64,000 nucleotides of DNA from Caulobacter sp. UNC279MFTsu5.1 (GCF_900114015.1 NZ_FORN01000011.1:62001-126000), one strand, 5' to 3'. Positions 47,342 to 60,339 are shown, numbered from the stretch's first letter. Notes: generated from the letters alone by a model not told the origin. Numbers and translations are program-made.

Positions 47342-49729
47342 ATGCGTCTTGTGACCCATCGCCGAGGGGCGCGACACGCGCTGCTGGCCGCCGCCTCGCT
47401 GGCGGCGCTCGTCGTCCCGCCGGCGGTCGCCTCCGCCCAGCAATCGAGCGACACCGTCGAGGAACTAATCGTCACCGCCACCAAGCGCGACGCCACGATC
47501 CTGGACGTGCCGTTCTCGATCAACGCCCAGAGCCAGGCCGACATCCAGAAGTCCGGCGCGGTGACGCTGGAGGACCTGTCGCGCAGCGTCGCCGGCCTGA
47601 CGATCCAGAACCTCGGCCCCGGCCAGAGCCAGGTGTCGGTGCGCGGCGTCTCGGCCGGCCAGGTGGTCCGCGACCAGCCTGGGGTCAAGGAGCAGGTCGG
47701 GGTCTATCTCGACGAGTCGGTGATCTCGCTGTCGCTGTTCACGCCGGACATCGACCTGTTCGACCTGAACCGCGTCGAGACCCTGCGTGGGCCGCAGGGC
47801 ACGCTGTTCGGCTCGGGCTCGGTCGGCGGCACCATCCGCTACATCACCAACCAGCCCAAGCTGGGCGCTCACGAGGGCGTGGTCGAGGGCAATTTCAACG
47901 TGCTGCGGAGCGGCGACGTCGGCGGCTATCTGAAGGGCGCGGTCAACCTGCCGCTGTCGGACAAGGCCGCCCTGCGGGTGGTGGGCTATGACACCGAGTA
48001 CGGCGGCTTCGTCGACGCGCTGGGCGAGGGCGGCGCGCGCAAGAACAACGTCAACGACGGCTATCGCCGCGGCGGCCGGGCGTCGCTGCTGTTCCAGCCG
48101 ACCGACGACATCAAGATCACCCCGCGCCTCGTCTATCAGAAGATCCACGCTGGCGGCTTCAACCGCCAGGAATCCTTCAACCTGTTCGCCAACCCGTTCA
48201 CCACCACCCGCCCGGCCATCACGATGGGCGAGCGCGAGCAGTACCTGCTGCTGGACGAGAGCTTCGACGACAAGACCTTCCTGGGCGACCTGACCGCCTC
48301 GTTCGCCTTCGACGGCGTCGAGCTGACCTCGGTGACCAGCTATATCGACCGCAAGATCGCCGTGAACCGCGACGCCAGCGCCCTGACCGGCAGCGTGTCG
48401 GTCGACCTGGGCTTCCCGGCGGCGGCGGTGACCCTGCCGTCCAAGCTGGTCGACACCACCGATCTCGAGCAGTTCACCCAGGAGGCGCGCCTCAGCTCGA
48501 ACAACGACAGCCCGTTCCAGTGGCTGGTCGGCGCGTTCTATTCCAAGGTCGACCGGGTCTATAACCAGCGCCTGCCGACGCCTGGCTACGACGCCTATAC
48601 AGACGCCACCCTGGGGGCGGGCACCTCGGCCGCCGTGGCCAACGGCTTTCCGGCCAATTCGCCCTACAACGCCTCGCTGCCCTACAACATCAAGCAGAAG
48701 GCGGTGTTCGGCGAGGCCAGCTATGAGATCGACAAGCTGACGATCACCGCCGGCGGCCGCTACTACGACTTCAGCGAGAAGCGCCGCTTCACCTCCGGCG
48801 GCCTGTTCGCCAACGGCGACGACCAGGTCGACAAGACCTCGTCCGACGGCTTCACCCCCCGCGTCCTGGTCAGCTACAAGGCCACGCCGGGCCTGACCTT
48901 CAACGCCCAGGCGTCCAAGGGCTTCCGGCTGGGCGGGGTCAACGATCCGCTGAACCTGCCGCTGTGCACCCCGCAGGACGCGGCGATCTTCGGCGGCTTC
49001 CAGTCGTATGACGACGAGACGCTGTGGAACTATGAGGGCGGGGTGAAGTCGCGGTTCGGCGGCGTCACCTTCAACGGCGCGGTGTTCTACACCGACATCA
49101 AGAACCTGCAGACCACGCTGGACGCCGGCTCGTGCTCGTCGCGCGTGGTGTTCAACGTGCCCAAGGCCCACACCAAGGGGATCGAGGGCGAGCTGTCGGC
49201 CCGCGTGGCGCCGGGCCTCGACCTGCGCGTCTCGGGCAGTCTGCTGGAGGCCGAGTTCGACTCCACGGTGCGCGACGGCACGGGCGCGGTGATCGGCGGC
49301 ATCCGCGAAGGCAACCGCCTGCCGTCGGTGCCCAAGTTCCAGATCTCGGTCAGCGCCACCTATACGCGGACCCTGACCGCGACGATGGACGGCTATGTCA
49401 CCGCCTCTTACCAGCACGTGGGCAACCGCTTCACCCAGGCCAGCGACCAGGAGAACAACCCGCGCTCGTTCGTCTCGGGCCTGCCGTTCGGCGGGGCCAC
49501 GGGCAACGACGCCACGGTGCTGAACCTGCAGCTGCCCAGCTACGACATCATCAACCTCAGCGCCGGCCTGCAGATGGACAACGGCCTGGACATCATCGCC
49601 TATGTCAACAACGTGGCCGACGAGAACGCCCTGCTGTCGTTCGATCGCGAGCGCGGCGGCCGGGCCCGGCTGGGCTATTCGATCGGCCAGCCGCGCACGG
49701 CGGGCCTGACGATCCGCAAGTCGTTCTAG
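47342..49729 (+). CDS. TonB-dependent outer-membrane receptor
   Basis: A 795-residue outer-membrane transporter. A signal peptide (residues ~1-32, ending ASAQQ) precedes a TonB box-like EELIVTATKR, a plug domain (VPFSINAQSQADIQKSGA; VYLDESVISLS; RVETLRGPQGTLFGSGSVGG) and a barrel ending TIRKSF with the terminal Phe. The ATG at 47342 follows ggaggaacac. A strong terminator follows. Substrate unknown; no TonB-linked regulator is adjacent. Confidence 0.93.
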   Translation: MRLVTHRRGARHALLAAASLAALVVPPAVASAQQSSDTVEELIVTATKRDATILDVPFSINAQSQADIQKSGAVTLEDLSRSVAGLTIQNLGPGQSQVSVRGVSAGQVVRDQPGVKEQVGVYLDESVISLSLFTPDIDLFDLNRVETLRGPQGTLFGSGSVGGTIRYITNQPKLGAHEGVVEGNFNVLRSGDVGGYLKGAVNLPLSDKAALRVVGYDTEYGGFVDALGEGGARKNNVNDGYRRGGRASLLFQPTDDIKITPRLVYQKIHAGGFNRQESFNLFANPFTTTRPAITMGEREQYLLLDESFDDKTFLGDLTASFAFDGVELTSVTSYIDRKIAVNRDASALTGSVSVDLGFPAAAVTLPSKLVDTTDLEQFTQEARLSSNNDSPFQWLVGAFYSKVDRVYNQRLPTPGYDAYTDATLGAGTSAAVANGFPANSPYNASLPYNIKQKAVFGEASYEIDKLTITAGGRYYDFSEKRRFTSGGLFANGDDQVDKTSSDGFTPRVLVSYKATPGLTFNAQASKGFRLGGVNDPLNLPLCTPQDAAIFGGFQSYDDETLWNYEGGVKSRFGGVTFNGAVFYTDIKNLQTTLDAGSCSSRVVFNVPKAHTKGIEGELSARVAPGLDLRVSGSLLEAEFDSTVRDGTGAVIGGIREGNRLPSVPKFQISVSATYTRTLTATMDGYVTASYQHVGNRFTQASDQENNPRSFVSGLPFGGATGNDATVLNLQLPSYDIINLSAGLQMDNGLDIIAYVNNVADENALLSFDRERGGRARLGYSIGQPRTAGLTIRKSF

Positions 49730-49746
49730 GCTTCGATATCGATCCG

Positions 49747-49773
49747 GGGCGGCCGGGAGACCGGCCGCCCTTT
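49747..49773. terminator. Terminator after the TonB receptor
   Basis: Perfect 10-bp stem gggcggccgg/ccggccgccc with a gaga tetraloop, followed by tttct. It lies 17 bases after the receptor stop and immediately before the end of the convergent NTF2-like gene, so it may act in both directions. Confidence 0.85.
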
Positions 49774-50196
49774 CTATTGGCCCGCCGCCTTGGCTTCGGA
49801 CAGGAAATCGGCGTGGCGGTGGATCATCTTCCAGGCCCCGTCTTCGCGTCGGAAGATCTCGGTGACGCGCAGGTGCATCTCGGCCGGCTCGTCCCGGCCG
49901 ACGAACCGCACGGTGGCGTGCTGCAGGCCGGTCCAATAGGCCAGGTCGCCGTCGGCCTGGCTGTGCAGGATCTCCAGTGTCGTCTCGCCGCCGGCCGCCA
50001 TGCTCCGGGCGCCGCGGGCGTTAACGGCGGTGACGTGGCCCGCGCCCTCTTCGCGTCCGCCGCCGGGCGGGAAGAAGGTGGCCGGATTGGCCTGAGCGGC
50101 GATCTCGCTCAGCGGCCCGGCGTCGCCGTTGACATAGGCCTGGGCGACACGCCGGCGCTGGTCGAGGAAGGTGGTGAAATCGTCCTGGTCGCTCAT
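49774..50196 (-). CDS. SnoaL/DUF4440-like NTF2-fold protein
   Basis: A 140-residue cone-fold protein. Typical signs are an N-terminal helix pair ([19 protein letters not shown]), a Gly/Pro turn, then strands with [23 protein letters not shown], the usual DUF4440/SnoaL C-terminus. It could be a small enzyme or ligand binder; the substrate cannot be inferred. The ATG at 50196 follows aggagga. A much longer open frame upstream is a GC artefact. Confidence 0.8.
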   Translation of the reverse strand: MSDQDDFTTFLDQRRRVAQAYVNGDAGPLSEIAAQANPATFFPPGGGREEGAGHVTAVNARGARSMAAGGETTLEILHSQADGDLAYWTGLQHATVRFVGRDEPAEMHLRVTEIFRREDGAWKMIHRHADFLSEAKAAGQ

Positions 50197-50270
50197 GGGA
50201 TCCTCCTGCGTCACGCCCACAACGCGCGACGGGGGCGAACGGACCCTAGGAGGCGCTGACCAAAAGCGCT

Positions 50271-50382
50271 TGTCGTCCCGGACGAGCGCGCAGCGCGAAG
50301 ATCCGGGACCGACGCCCGGGCGCATGCGCTTCCGGCGGTCCCGGATCTGCGTCCGGCTTGGCCGAGCTTGTCCGGGATGACA
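50271..50382. repeat. Intergenic palindromic repeat, copy C
   Basis: Starts tgtcgtcccgga (50271) and ends tccgggatgaca (50382), with inner arms containing atccggga and tcccggat. Same element family as copies A, B and D. It lies between the NTF2-like gene and the TPM gene. Confidence 0.7.
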
Positions 50383-50438
50383 GCTTTCTTCGCGGCGATC
50401 CTTATGTGAATACCATTGGCTTCCGGAGACCAGGTTCT

Positions 50439-51134
50439 CTAACGCGGCAGCACCGTCAGCCCGTCGGGCAGTTCGTTGGGGTCGTCCGGCCGAGGCGGCG
50501 CGTGGGCGGCGAGGATGGCGCCGGTCCGGGCGATGGCGGCCACGAAGCCGTCGGCGACGGCCCCGCGCTTGAGACCCGCGACCAGGTCGGCCACCACCTC
50601 GTCCCAGACCCCGCTGGGCGCGGCGGCGTGGACGCCCTCGTCGGCGATCACCTCGACCCGGTGCTCGGCCAGGGCGGCGAAAATCAGCACCCCGGTGCGC
50701 TCGCGGGTCAGGTGCAGGTCCTTGGCCAGGAAATAGTCCAGCGCCGCCTGGCGGACCCGGGCCTTCTTGACCGCGGCGGGGATCAGGGCCCGGCGCACGG
50801 CGGGGATCCAGACCAGGGCGGCGACCACGGCGAAGATCGCCGCCTGCAGGCCGATATAGGTCAGCAGGGCCGAGAGGATGGCCACGTCCTGGGCCGCGGC
50901 GTGGCCGATGCTCCAGCCGCCGAACAGCCGGCTCAGCATCTCGGGCCGGAAGCCGGCCAGCAGGGCCAGGGCCGGCAGCAGCAGGGCCGCGCCGGTCGCC
51001 CAGATCAGCGGGACCGCGCGGTCGTCGCCAACCTCGGGGGCCAGCACGCAATAGATCTCGCCGGCGGTGGTCTTCTCGGCCTCGGCCACCGCCCGGGCGA
51101 TGCGGACCTGGTCGGCCTGCGAAAGCGTCTGCAT
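50439..51134 (-). CDS. TPM-domain membrane protein
   Basis: A 231-residue protein with two central hydrophobic segments (~45-65 and ~85-110). A TPM-type domain is split around them ([45 protein letters not shown]). TPM proteins in bacteria are often encoded with LemA, as here. The ATG at 51134 overlaps the previous gene's stop as TGATG; a GTG one codon upstream is also possible. Confidence 0.82.
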   Translation of the reverse strand: MQTLSQADQVRIARAVAEAEKTTAGEIYCVLAPEVGDDRAVPLIWATGAALLLPALALLAGFRPEMLSRLFGGWSIGHAAAQDVAILSALLTYIGLQAAIFAVVAALVWIPAVRRALIPAAVKKARVRQAALDYFLAKDLHLTRERTGVLIFAALAEHRVEVIADEGVHAAAPSGVWDEVVADLVAGLKRGAVADGFVAAIARTGAILAAHAPPRPDDPNELPDGLTVLPR

Positions 51135-51925
51135 CACCAGCTCCCCGAAGATCCGCCGCCGCCGAACGAGCCGCCGCCGCCGGAGAAACCGCCGCCGCCG
51201 CCATCGCCGCCGCTCCAGCCGCCGCCTCCGCCACGGCCGCCGCTGAGCATGCCGTTCAGGATGATCCAGGGCAGGGCGGGGCCCAGGCCGCCACCGCGCC
51301 GCCCGCGGCGGCCGAACACCTGGCTCAGCACCACAATGACGACGAACAGGATCAGCAGGGCCAGGATCGGCGAGGCGCCGGCGCCGCGCTGGGCCTCCTC
51401 GGAGACCTTGAAGGCCTGGGCCGCCTTGGCCTTGGCCTCGTCGTCGGGCAGGGCCAGCTGGGCGATGACCGCGTCGGTCCCGGCCGTGACCCCGCCTTCG
51501 AGATCGCCGGCCTTGAACTTCGGCAGGATGGCGGTCTGGATGATGACGCTGGACAGGGCGTCGGTCAGGATCGGCTCCAGGCCGTAGCCGACCTCGATGC
51601 GCACCTTGCGCTCGTTGGGGGCGACGATCAGCAGGGCGCCGGTGTTGGTTCCCTTCTGGCCGATGCCCCAGGTGCGGCCCAGCTGATAGCCGTAGTCCTC
51701 GATCTCGTAGCCCTGCAGGCTGGGCACGGTGGCCACCACCAGCTGGCGGCCGGTGGTCTTTTCCAGGTTCTCCAGCTTGGTCGTCAGCTCGGTCTCGACC
51801 TGCGGCGACAGGATGTCGGCGCCGTCGACGACGCGGCCGGTCAGGGCCGGGAAGGTCGGGGCGGCGGCCAGGGCTGGGAGGGCGAAGATCCAGAGCGCCA
51901 GGAAGGCGAGCACATAGAGCCTCAC
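51134..51925 (-). CDS. YgcG-like TPM-domain protein with Gly-rich tail
   Basis: About 263 residues: a signal peptide ([20 protein letters not shown]), a TPM domain ([55 protein letters not shown]), one transmembrane helix ([18 protein letters not shown]) and a long Gly/Ser-rich C-terminus. That order is standard for the YgcG family, whose function is unclear. The GTG at 51925 gives the signal peptide. No strong ribosome site is visible, so an alternative GTG 12 bases downstream is possible. Confidence 0.85.
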   Translation of the reverse strand: MRLYVLAFLALWIFALPALAAAPTFPALTGRVVDGADILSPQVETELTTKLENLEKTTGRQLVVATVPSLQGYEIEDYGYQLGRTWGIGQKGTNTGALLIVAPNERKVRIEVGYGLEPILTDALSSVIIQTAILPKFKAGDLEGGVTAGTDAVIAQLALPDDEAKAKAAQAFKVSEEAQRGAGASPILALLILFVVIVVLSQVFGRRGRRGGGLGPALPWIILNGMLSGGRGGGGGWSGGDGGGGGFSGGGGSFGGGGSSGSW

Positions 51926-51928
51926 CCG

Positions 51929-52058
51929 CGCAGCGGGGGAGGTGGCGCGATGCGGATACGCATCGTGACGGAGGGGGCGTCGAGCGGGCGCATTGCGGCG
52001 GCCGGACGCCCCCTCCGTCCGCTGCGCGGCCACCTCCCCCGTTTCACGGGGGAGGAGA
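51929..52058. repeat. Palindromic intergenic element near lemA
   Basis: Contains gcgggggaggtggc answered by gccacctcccccg, and gacggagggggcg answered by cgccccctccgtc, so the whole ~130 bases can fold back on itself. It then ends in the hairpin ctcccccgtttcacgggggag. It lies between lemA and the ygcG-like gene and is unlike the copy A-D family. Confidence 0.65.
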
Positions 52059-52078
52059 GATGCGCGCGCCGCGCCCAC

Positions 52079-52723
52079 CTACTGCGCCGGGCCGGGCTGG
52101 GTGTTGACGGCCGGCGCGGCCGGGGCGTCGAAGTTGACGTTCGGCGCCGACTGGGCGTTGGCCGTGGCCTGGAACAGCTGGGCGGGCTTTTGCGAGCCGT
52201 ACAGGGTCTTGGCCCAGATGATGCTGGGGAAGGTGCGCAGCGTCGTGTTGTAGATTTGGGCCGTCTGATTGTAGTCGCGCCGGGCGATCGAGATGCGGTT
52301 CTCGGTGCCTTCCAACTGGCTCTGCAGGGCCAGGAAGTTCTGGTTCGACTTCAGCTCCGGATAGCTTTCCTGGATCATCATCAGCCGGCCCAGCACGCCC
52401 GACAGCTTGTCCTGGGCGGCGGCGTACTGCTGGAACTGGGCCGGGTCGGTAATCGTCGAAGCGTCGACCTTGACCTGGGTGGCGCTGGCGCGGGCCTGGG
52501 TGACCTCGACCAGCACGCCCTTCTCCTGGGCCGCGTAGCCCTTCACCGTCGCCACCAGGTTGGGGATCAGGTCGGAGCGGCGCTGATACTGGTTCTGCAC
52601 CTCGGCCCAGGCGGTCTTGGTCGCCTCGTCCTGGGTGGGGATGGTGTTGATCCCGCAGCCGGCCAGGAACAGGCTCACGGCGAGGACGGGGGCGAGACGG
52701 GTGAGGGTTCTGAGCATCCGCAT
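52079..52723 (-). CDS. LemA-family lipoprotein
   Basis: A 214-residue protein. It has a signal peptide with lipobox LFLAGC, then the LemA core: NQYQRRSDLIPNLVATVKGYA, then LSGVLGRLMMIQESYPELKSNQNF and LEGTENRISIARRDYN. A Pro/Ala-rich tail ends it. LemA proteins are helical, membrane-anchored and often paired with TPM proteins; the function is not settled. It starts at an ATG (52723) with aaggga upstream and heads the lemA-ygcG-TPM operon. Confidence 0.93.
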   Translation of the reverse strand: MRMLRTLTRLAPVLAVSLFLAGCGINTIPTQDEATKTAWAEVQNQYQRRSDLIPNLVATVKGYAAQEKGVLVEVTQARASATQVKVDASTITDPAQFQQYAAAQDKLSGVLGRLMMIQESYPELKSNQNFLALQSQLEGTENRISIARRDYNQTAQIYNTTLRTFPSIIWAKTLYGSQKPAQLFQATANAQSAPNVNFDAPAAPAVNTQPGPAQ

Positions 52724-52990
52724 GAAGTCCCTTCGGGCCTGGTTGGATCCGGCGTGACCGGGTCGTTCGATGCACACTAAGGGCCAGCTTCGCGTCGATG
52801 CAAACGCGATGACGACCTGTGCGTGCATTCTCTCGCAATGCGCGCTTTTGTCATCCCGGAAACGTCGGGGGCGCAACCGAGCGGGATTCAGCAAAGCCTC
52901 CCCGAGTCCTGCGCTCCGCGACGATCGGTCGCCGACCCCGACCCAAGCGTCTTAATCCCTGACTCACCGACGTCCGGCACGATCGCGGTC
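52724..52990. other. 267-base divergent region with a half repeat
   Basis: Holds the promoters of lemA and of the divergent membrane gene. At about 52849-52862 it has ttgtcatcccgga, the left arm of the copy A-D intergenic repeat, with no matching right arm, so it is a decayed or partial copy. No gene was recognised. Confidence 0.5.
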
Positions 52991-53416
52991 ATGATCGCGA
53001 TGTTCGCCTGCGCCGTCCTGGGAGCCATGCTTGGCCTCTACGCCAAGCCGCGCTGGCTGGGCGCGGCCATCGCCCTGGGTCTGGCCGCCGGGGTGTTCGG
53101 GGCCGAGCGTTTCGTCGTCGCCCTGATCGACGACCAACCCAATCGCGAGCTGCTGATCGGCCGGCTGCAGGCGATCTTTGGCGAGGGCTGGCGTGACGCG
53201 ACCGGGCCGACGGCGGCGGCCGTGATCGGCGCCGTCTTCGCGGCGGTCATGGGCAAGGCCCTGGAGCGCGAGAGCCGCACCGTGGTGATCAACGCCGACG
53301 ACATCCGTCGCAAGGCCGGCAAGAACGGCCGCTACGCCCGGCTGGACGGCATGGTCGAGGAACGGCCCATCCAGACCGCGGCCGAGAGCCGTTTCGACTC
53401 GATCCTCGGGCTTTAG
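52991..53416 (+). CDS. Hypothetical membrane protein (141 aa)
   Basis: An ATG at 52991 gives three hydrophobic segments: CAVLGAMLGLY, LGAAIALGLAAGVFGA and TAAAVIGAVFAAVMG. A soluble tail follows (RTVVINADDIRRKAGKNGRYARLDGMVEE). The frame is open upstream to 52823, but that part crosses the half repeat and is not protein-like. No family is recognised. Confidence 0.65.
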   Translation: MIAMFACAVLGAMLGLYAKPRWLGAAIALGLAAGVFGAERFVVALIDDQPNRELLIGRLQAIFGEGWRDATGPTAAAVIGAVFAAVMGKALERESRTVVINADDIRRKAGKNGRYARLDGMVEERPIQTAAESRFDSILGL

Positions 53417-53464
53417 AGCGAGCCCTTCCTCGGTCTCCGGGCAATCGCATAGGCCCGAAAACGG

Positions 53465-53515
53465 TTGTCATGCCGGATCTGCGCCCGGCTTCGCCGGGCT
53501 TGTCCGGGATGACAG
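53465..53515. repeat. Intergenic palindromic repeat, copy D (short)
   Basis: ttgtcatgccgga at the left and tccgggatgacag at the right, enclosing only ~25 bases, shorter than copies A-C. Followed by a short T run, so it may also act as a terminator of the 52991 gene. Confidence 0.65.
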
Positions 53516-53682
53516 CTTTTGCAGCCAATCTCCAGGCGATCGCCCTTCATCCGGTCTCGGCGTCGGACTCCTCCGACCCGTTCCGGTCGCAGCGGCGGAA
53601 CGCGCATCGCCAAAACGCCCGTTTCATTAAAAAATGCTCATGCGAAATAAATTCCGCTTGCGCAATTTCTGAACGCTGATAT

Positions 53683-53697
53683 CTAAGCAGTGCTTAG
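53683..53697. promoter_or_regulatory. Palindrome in the AT-rich promoter tract
   Basis: Perfect ctaagc-agt-gcttag repeat, 119 bases upstream of the secreted-protein start and at the edge of the AT-rich tract. Candidate operator; no regulator is suggested by context. Confidence 0.35.
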
Positions 53698-53815
53698 TTC
53701 TGATCCGGCGCCCCGGTGGGGATACCGGCGCCGCCATCCCCGGGTTGGAACGTCCAGTACAGCTTATCGCCGATCATTCGATCCAACTCCCCCGTACACG
53801 CTGGAGGGCTCTCTG

Positions 53816-54163
53816 ATGAAGCTCCAATCCCTGGCGGCTGTCGCCGCCCTGTCCGCGACCATGGCCACCTGCCTGTTCGCCGGTTCGGCCTTCGCCGACG
53901 GCCGCATCGCCGTCGCCCTGGAAAACCCGCTGGCCGCCAAGACCAAGGTCGTCGCTGGCGGCGCCGTCTTCGTCTGCGAAGGCGCCGAGTGCGTCTCGAC
54001 CGCCGCGCCGTCGCGGGCCCTGACCGCCGTCTCGTGCAAGGCCTTGGCCAAGGAAGTCGGCCGCGTGGCGGCCTTCGGCGGCGAGACCCGGTCGCTGGAC
54101 GCCGACGACCTGACCCGCTGCAACGCCTCGGCCAAGGCCGGCGTGCAGACGGCCGCGAAGTAG
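53816..54163 (+). CDS. Small secreted cysteine-containing protein, family unknown
   Basis: A 115-residue protein. The signal peptide (AAVAALSATMATCLFAGSAFA) is cleaved near residue 28. The mature part has four cysteines spaced as VCEGAECVS, VSCKALAKEVGRVAAFG and LTRCNA, suggesting two disulphides in the periplasm. I do not know a function for this family. The ATG at 53816 follows ggaggg. A terminator follows it. Confidence 0.75.
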   Translation: MKLQSLAAVAALSATMATCLFAGSAFADGRIAVALENPLAAKTKVVAGGAVFVCEGAECVSTAAPSRALTAVSCKALAKEVGRVAAFGGETRSLDADDLTRCNASAKAGVQTAAK

Positions 54164-54237
54164 GCGCTCTCTTTAGTACCCGGACGCCTTGGGGCCCTCC
54201 CGCCCCGTCCGGCTGTTTCCTCGAACATTCGCCTGAG

Positions 54238-54267
54238 GGGCGGCGGGCCGGTCTCGCCGCCCTTTTT
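54238..54267 (+). terminator. Terminator after the secreted-protein gene
   Basis: Stem gggcggc (54238-54244) and gccgccc (54256-54262) with an 11-base loop that can extend the pairing, followed by five T residues. Confidence 0.75.
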
Positions 54268-54314
54268 CTCGACCCTCTTTGTTATTAGGCAGGGTTCGGA
54301 CCAAGGGACCTTCC

Positions 54315-54551
54315 ATGACCGCCTCGACCGCCGCCCTGCTGGAGGACGCCCTGCGCCGGATCGCCGGGCCGGACGCCGAACCCGCCTCGATGACCGTCGA
54401 CTACGCCGCCGCCGCCCAGGTCGCCGCCAGCAAGGCCTGGATCGAGCGTTCGACCCGCAGCCTGGTCTTCGCCCAGGCCGAGGCCCGCACCGAAGACGGA
54501 AACCTGGTCGCCACCGCCTCGGCGGTGTTCCGCAGGGTTCCGTCGGCCTAA
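54315..54551 (+). CDS. Short protein resembling the C-terminal half of a hotdog thioesterase
   Basis: A 78-residue protein. The segment MTVDYAAAAQVAASKAWIER, then SLVFAQAEARTEDGNLVATAS, matches the look of the last strands of PaaI/4HBT hotdog domains. The N-terminal strand and hot-dog helix are missing, so the fold would be half-size. It could be a genuine short family, a dimerising half, or a degraded gene. The ATG at 54315 follows agggacc. Confidence 0.55.
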   Translation: MTASTAALLEDALRRIAGPDAEPASMTVDYAAAAQVAASKAWIERSTRSLVFAQAEARTEDGNLVATASAVFRRVPSA

Positions 54552-54598
54552 CACACCTGTTTTACGAAACGGCGGCGCTCCTTACGCATTGGCCTTGG

Positions 54599-54627
54599 TT
54601 GCGACTGCGAAGGCTGCGTGTTATCAG
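54599..54627 (+). promoter_or_regulatory. Possible atp operon promoter
   Basis: TTGCGA (54599-54604) and TATCAG (54622-54627) with 17 bases between them lie about 135 bases before the atpH start. The match to the -10 consensus is only moderate. Confidence 0.3.
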
Positions 54628-54761
54628 GCGCGCGGCTTCGGACAGGGCAGCGCGTCAGCGCCGGCCGTCCATGCGCTTTTCTAGAGCGCGCTCAAGCCTT
54701 TAAGCCGGGACGAGGGTTAATCTTCTTGTCCGCGGCGATTGCAACGCACCGGGCGGAACAA

Positions 54762-55316
54762 GTGGCGGACGAAACCAAGGCGACGGATGCGGGTCAGCGC
54801 TATGCGCAGTCCCTGTTCGAACTGACGATCGAGAGCAACCAGCTGGCCCAGGTCGAGGCCGACCTGAAGGCGCTGCGGGCGATGGCGGCCGAGAGCGCCG
54901 ACCTGCGCCGCCTGATCGACAGCCCGGCCTTCTCGTCCGAGGACAAGGCCAAGGGCCTGACCGCCGTGGCCGCCAAGGCCAAGTTCCAGCTGCTGACCGC
55001 CAAGTTCCTGGGCCTGGTGGCCAGCAACGGCCGGGCCGGCGACCTGCTGGGCGCCATCAGCGCCTTCGTCGAGCTGTCGGCCCAGCACCGCGGCGTCGTC
55101 ACCGCCGAGGTCGTCACCGCCAAGGCCCTGACCGCCGCCCAGCTGAAGGGCGTGTCGGCCGCGGTGGCCACGGCCGTCGGCAAGACCCCCGAAATCTCGA
55201 CCCGCGTCGATCCGTCCATCCTGGGCGGCATCAAGGTGCGTGTCGGCTCCCGCCTGTTCGACGCTTCGCTCCGCAGCAAGCTCGATTCCCTGAAATTCGC
55301 CCTGAAGCGCGCCTAA
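54762..55316 (+). CDS. atpH: ATP synthase delta subunit
   Basis: A 184-residue OSCP/delta protein of the peripheral stalk linking F1 to the b subunits. Landmarks are [15 protein letters not shown] at the N-terminus and the C-terminal signature [26 protein letters not shown]. The GTG at 54762 ([11 protein letters not shown]) is the likely start. First gene of the F1 operon, 47 bases before atpA. Confidence 0.96.
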   Translation: MADETKATDAGQRYAQSLFELTIESNQLAQVEADLKALRAMAAESADLRRLIDSPAFSSEDKAKGLTAVAAKAKFQLLTAKFLGLVASNGRAGDLLGAISAFVELSAQHRGVVTAEVVTAKALTAAQLKGVSAAVATAVGKTPEISTRVDPSILGGIKVRVGSRLFDASLRSKLDSLKFALKRA

Positions 55317-55324
55317 GCGTATAA

Positions 55325-56896
<1,572 letters not shown>

Positions 56897-56903
56897 CTGA
56901 TCG

Positions 56904-57533
56904 ATGGCCCATCAACCCAAATCCCTGGACGCATGGACCGGCGAGTTCGGCGACCGCTACACGCAACGTAGCGGCGCCACCGTCGAGGCCGTTCGCGGCC
57001 GTGCGCGGGTTTGGGGCGAGGTGCTTCGGCGCATGACCGGCGACATGCCCAGGAGCGTCCTGGAGGTCGGCCCCAATGTGGGTCTCAACCTCCTGGGCCT
57101 CCAGGCGCTGTCGAACATGGAGCAGTGGGCCATCGAGCCCAACGCTTCGGCCCGCGAGCAATTGGTCCAGAACGGCGTCCTGCCGGCCGACCATCTGTTC
57201 GAGGGCTTCGGTCACAGCATCCCGCTGGCGGACGGCGCGGTGGACATGGCCTTCACGGCCGGCGTCCTGATCCACGTCGATCCCAGCCAGCTGGAGGCGA
57301 CGATGCGCGAAGTGCACCGCGTGGCTTCCAAGTACGTCTTCTGCTCCGAGTATTTTTCGCCGAAGGCCGAAACGATTACCTACCGTGGCGAACAAGATCT
57401 TCTGTTCAAGAACGATTTTGGCTCGCTCTACATGGATATGTTCCCAGATCTGCAGTTGGTCGATTACGGGTTCTTCTGGAGAAGAACGACCGTGATGGAC
57501 GACAGCACCTGGTGGTTGTTTAGGAAGGTCTGA
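56904..57533 (+). CDS. SAM methyltransferase of the pseudaminic acid-associated type, inside the atp operon
   Basis: A 209-residue class I methyltransferase. It follows the layout of pseudaminic acid biosynthesis-associated methylases: [12 protein letters not shown] (residues 11-22), the SAM motif [11 protein letters not shown] (53-63), [11 protein letters not shown] (117-127), and [14 protein letters not shown] (160-173) before [10 protein letters not shown]. The natural substrate in that family is thought to be a nonulosonic acid or its precursor, but no such genes are in this window. It begins 7 bases after atpA and ends 7 bases before atpG. Its last third is visibly less GC-rich than the neighbours, which hints at acquisition. 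Confidence 0.85.
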   Translation: MAHQPKSLDAWTGEFGDRYTQRSGATVEAVRGRARVWGEVLRRMTGDMPRSVLEVGPNVGLNLLGLQALSNMEQWAIEPNASAREQLVQNGVLPADHLFEGFGHSIPLADGAVDMAFTAGVLIHVDPSQLEATMREVHRVASKYVFCSEYFSPKAETITYRGEQDLLFKNDFGSLYMDMFPDLQLVDYGFFWRRTTVMDDSTWWLFRKV

Positions 57534-57540
57534 TAGGCGG

Positions 57541-60090
<2,550 letters not shown>

Positions 60091-60091
<1 letters not shown>

Positions 60092-60339
60092 TGACCGACG
60101 AACACGAGCTGGTGAACTTCTGCTGCGAAGAGCTCGAGGATGCGGTGTCTTCGGATCCCGAGGACGCGCTGATCGAGCACGACAGCGGGCTGATCCTGCT
60201 CAACCTGGGTCATCGGGAAGAGGATGGCGAGACCGGCGTCGTGCTGGCCACCATCCGCTTCTGCCCGTTCTGCGGGACCGAGATCCAGACCGACGAAGAC
60301 ATCGAAGCGGCCCTGGGCGCCGTGGAGACACACGACTGA
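60091..60339 (+). CDS. Small CxxC protein between atpD and atpC
   Basis: An 82-residue acidic protein (about 20 Asp/Glu). A zinc-ribbon-like FCPFCGTEI holds Cys58 and Cys61, and Cys11-Cys12 near the N-terminus could complete a metal site. Not recognised as a known family. Its ATG overlaps the atpD stop (TAATG) and its stop overlaps the atpC start (TGATG), so it is translationally locked into the operon and almost certainly expressed with F1. Confidence 0.8.

Larger units (their letters stand above)
53417..53815. other. 399-base intergenic region with AT-rich segment
   Basis: Contains intergenic repeat copy D (53465-53515). From about 53625 to 53700 is an AT-rich tract, unusual for this window, which ends in the palindrome ctaagc-agt-gcttag (53683-53697). 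The tract probably holds the promoter of the secreted-protein gene at 53816. No coding sequence was accepted here; the small frames present are not protein-like. Confidence 0.55.

Noticed and set aside
47465-49936. An 823-residue antisense frame over the TonB receptor
   Set aside because: No domain or motif; the composition is a GC shadow of the receptor gene.
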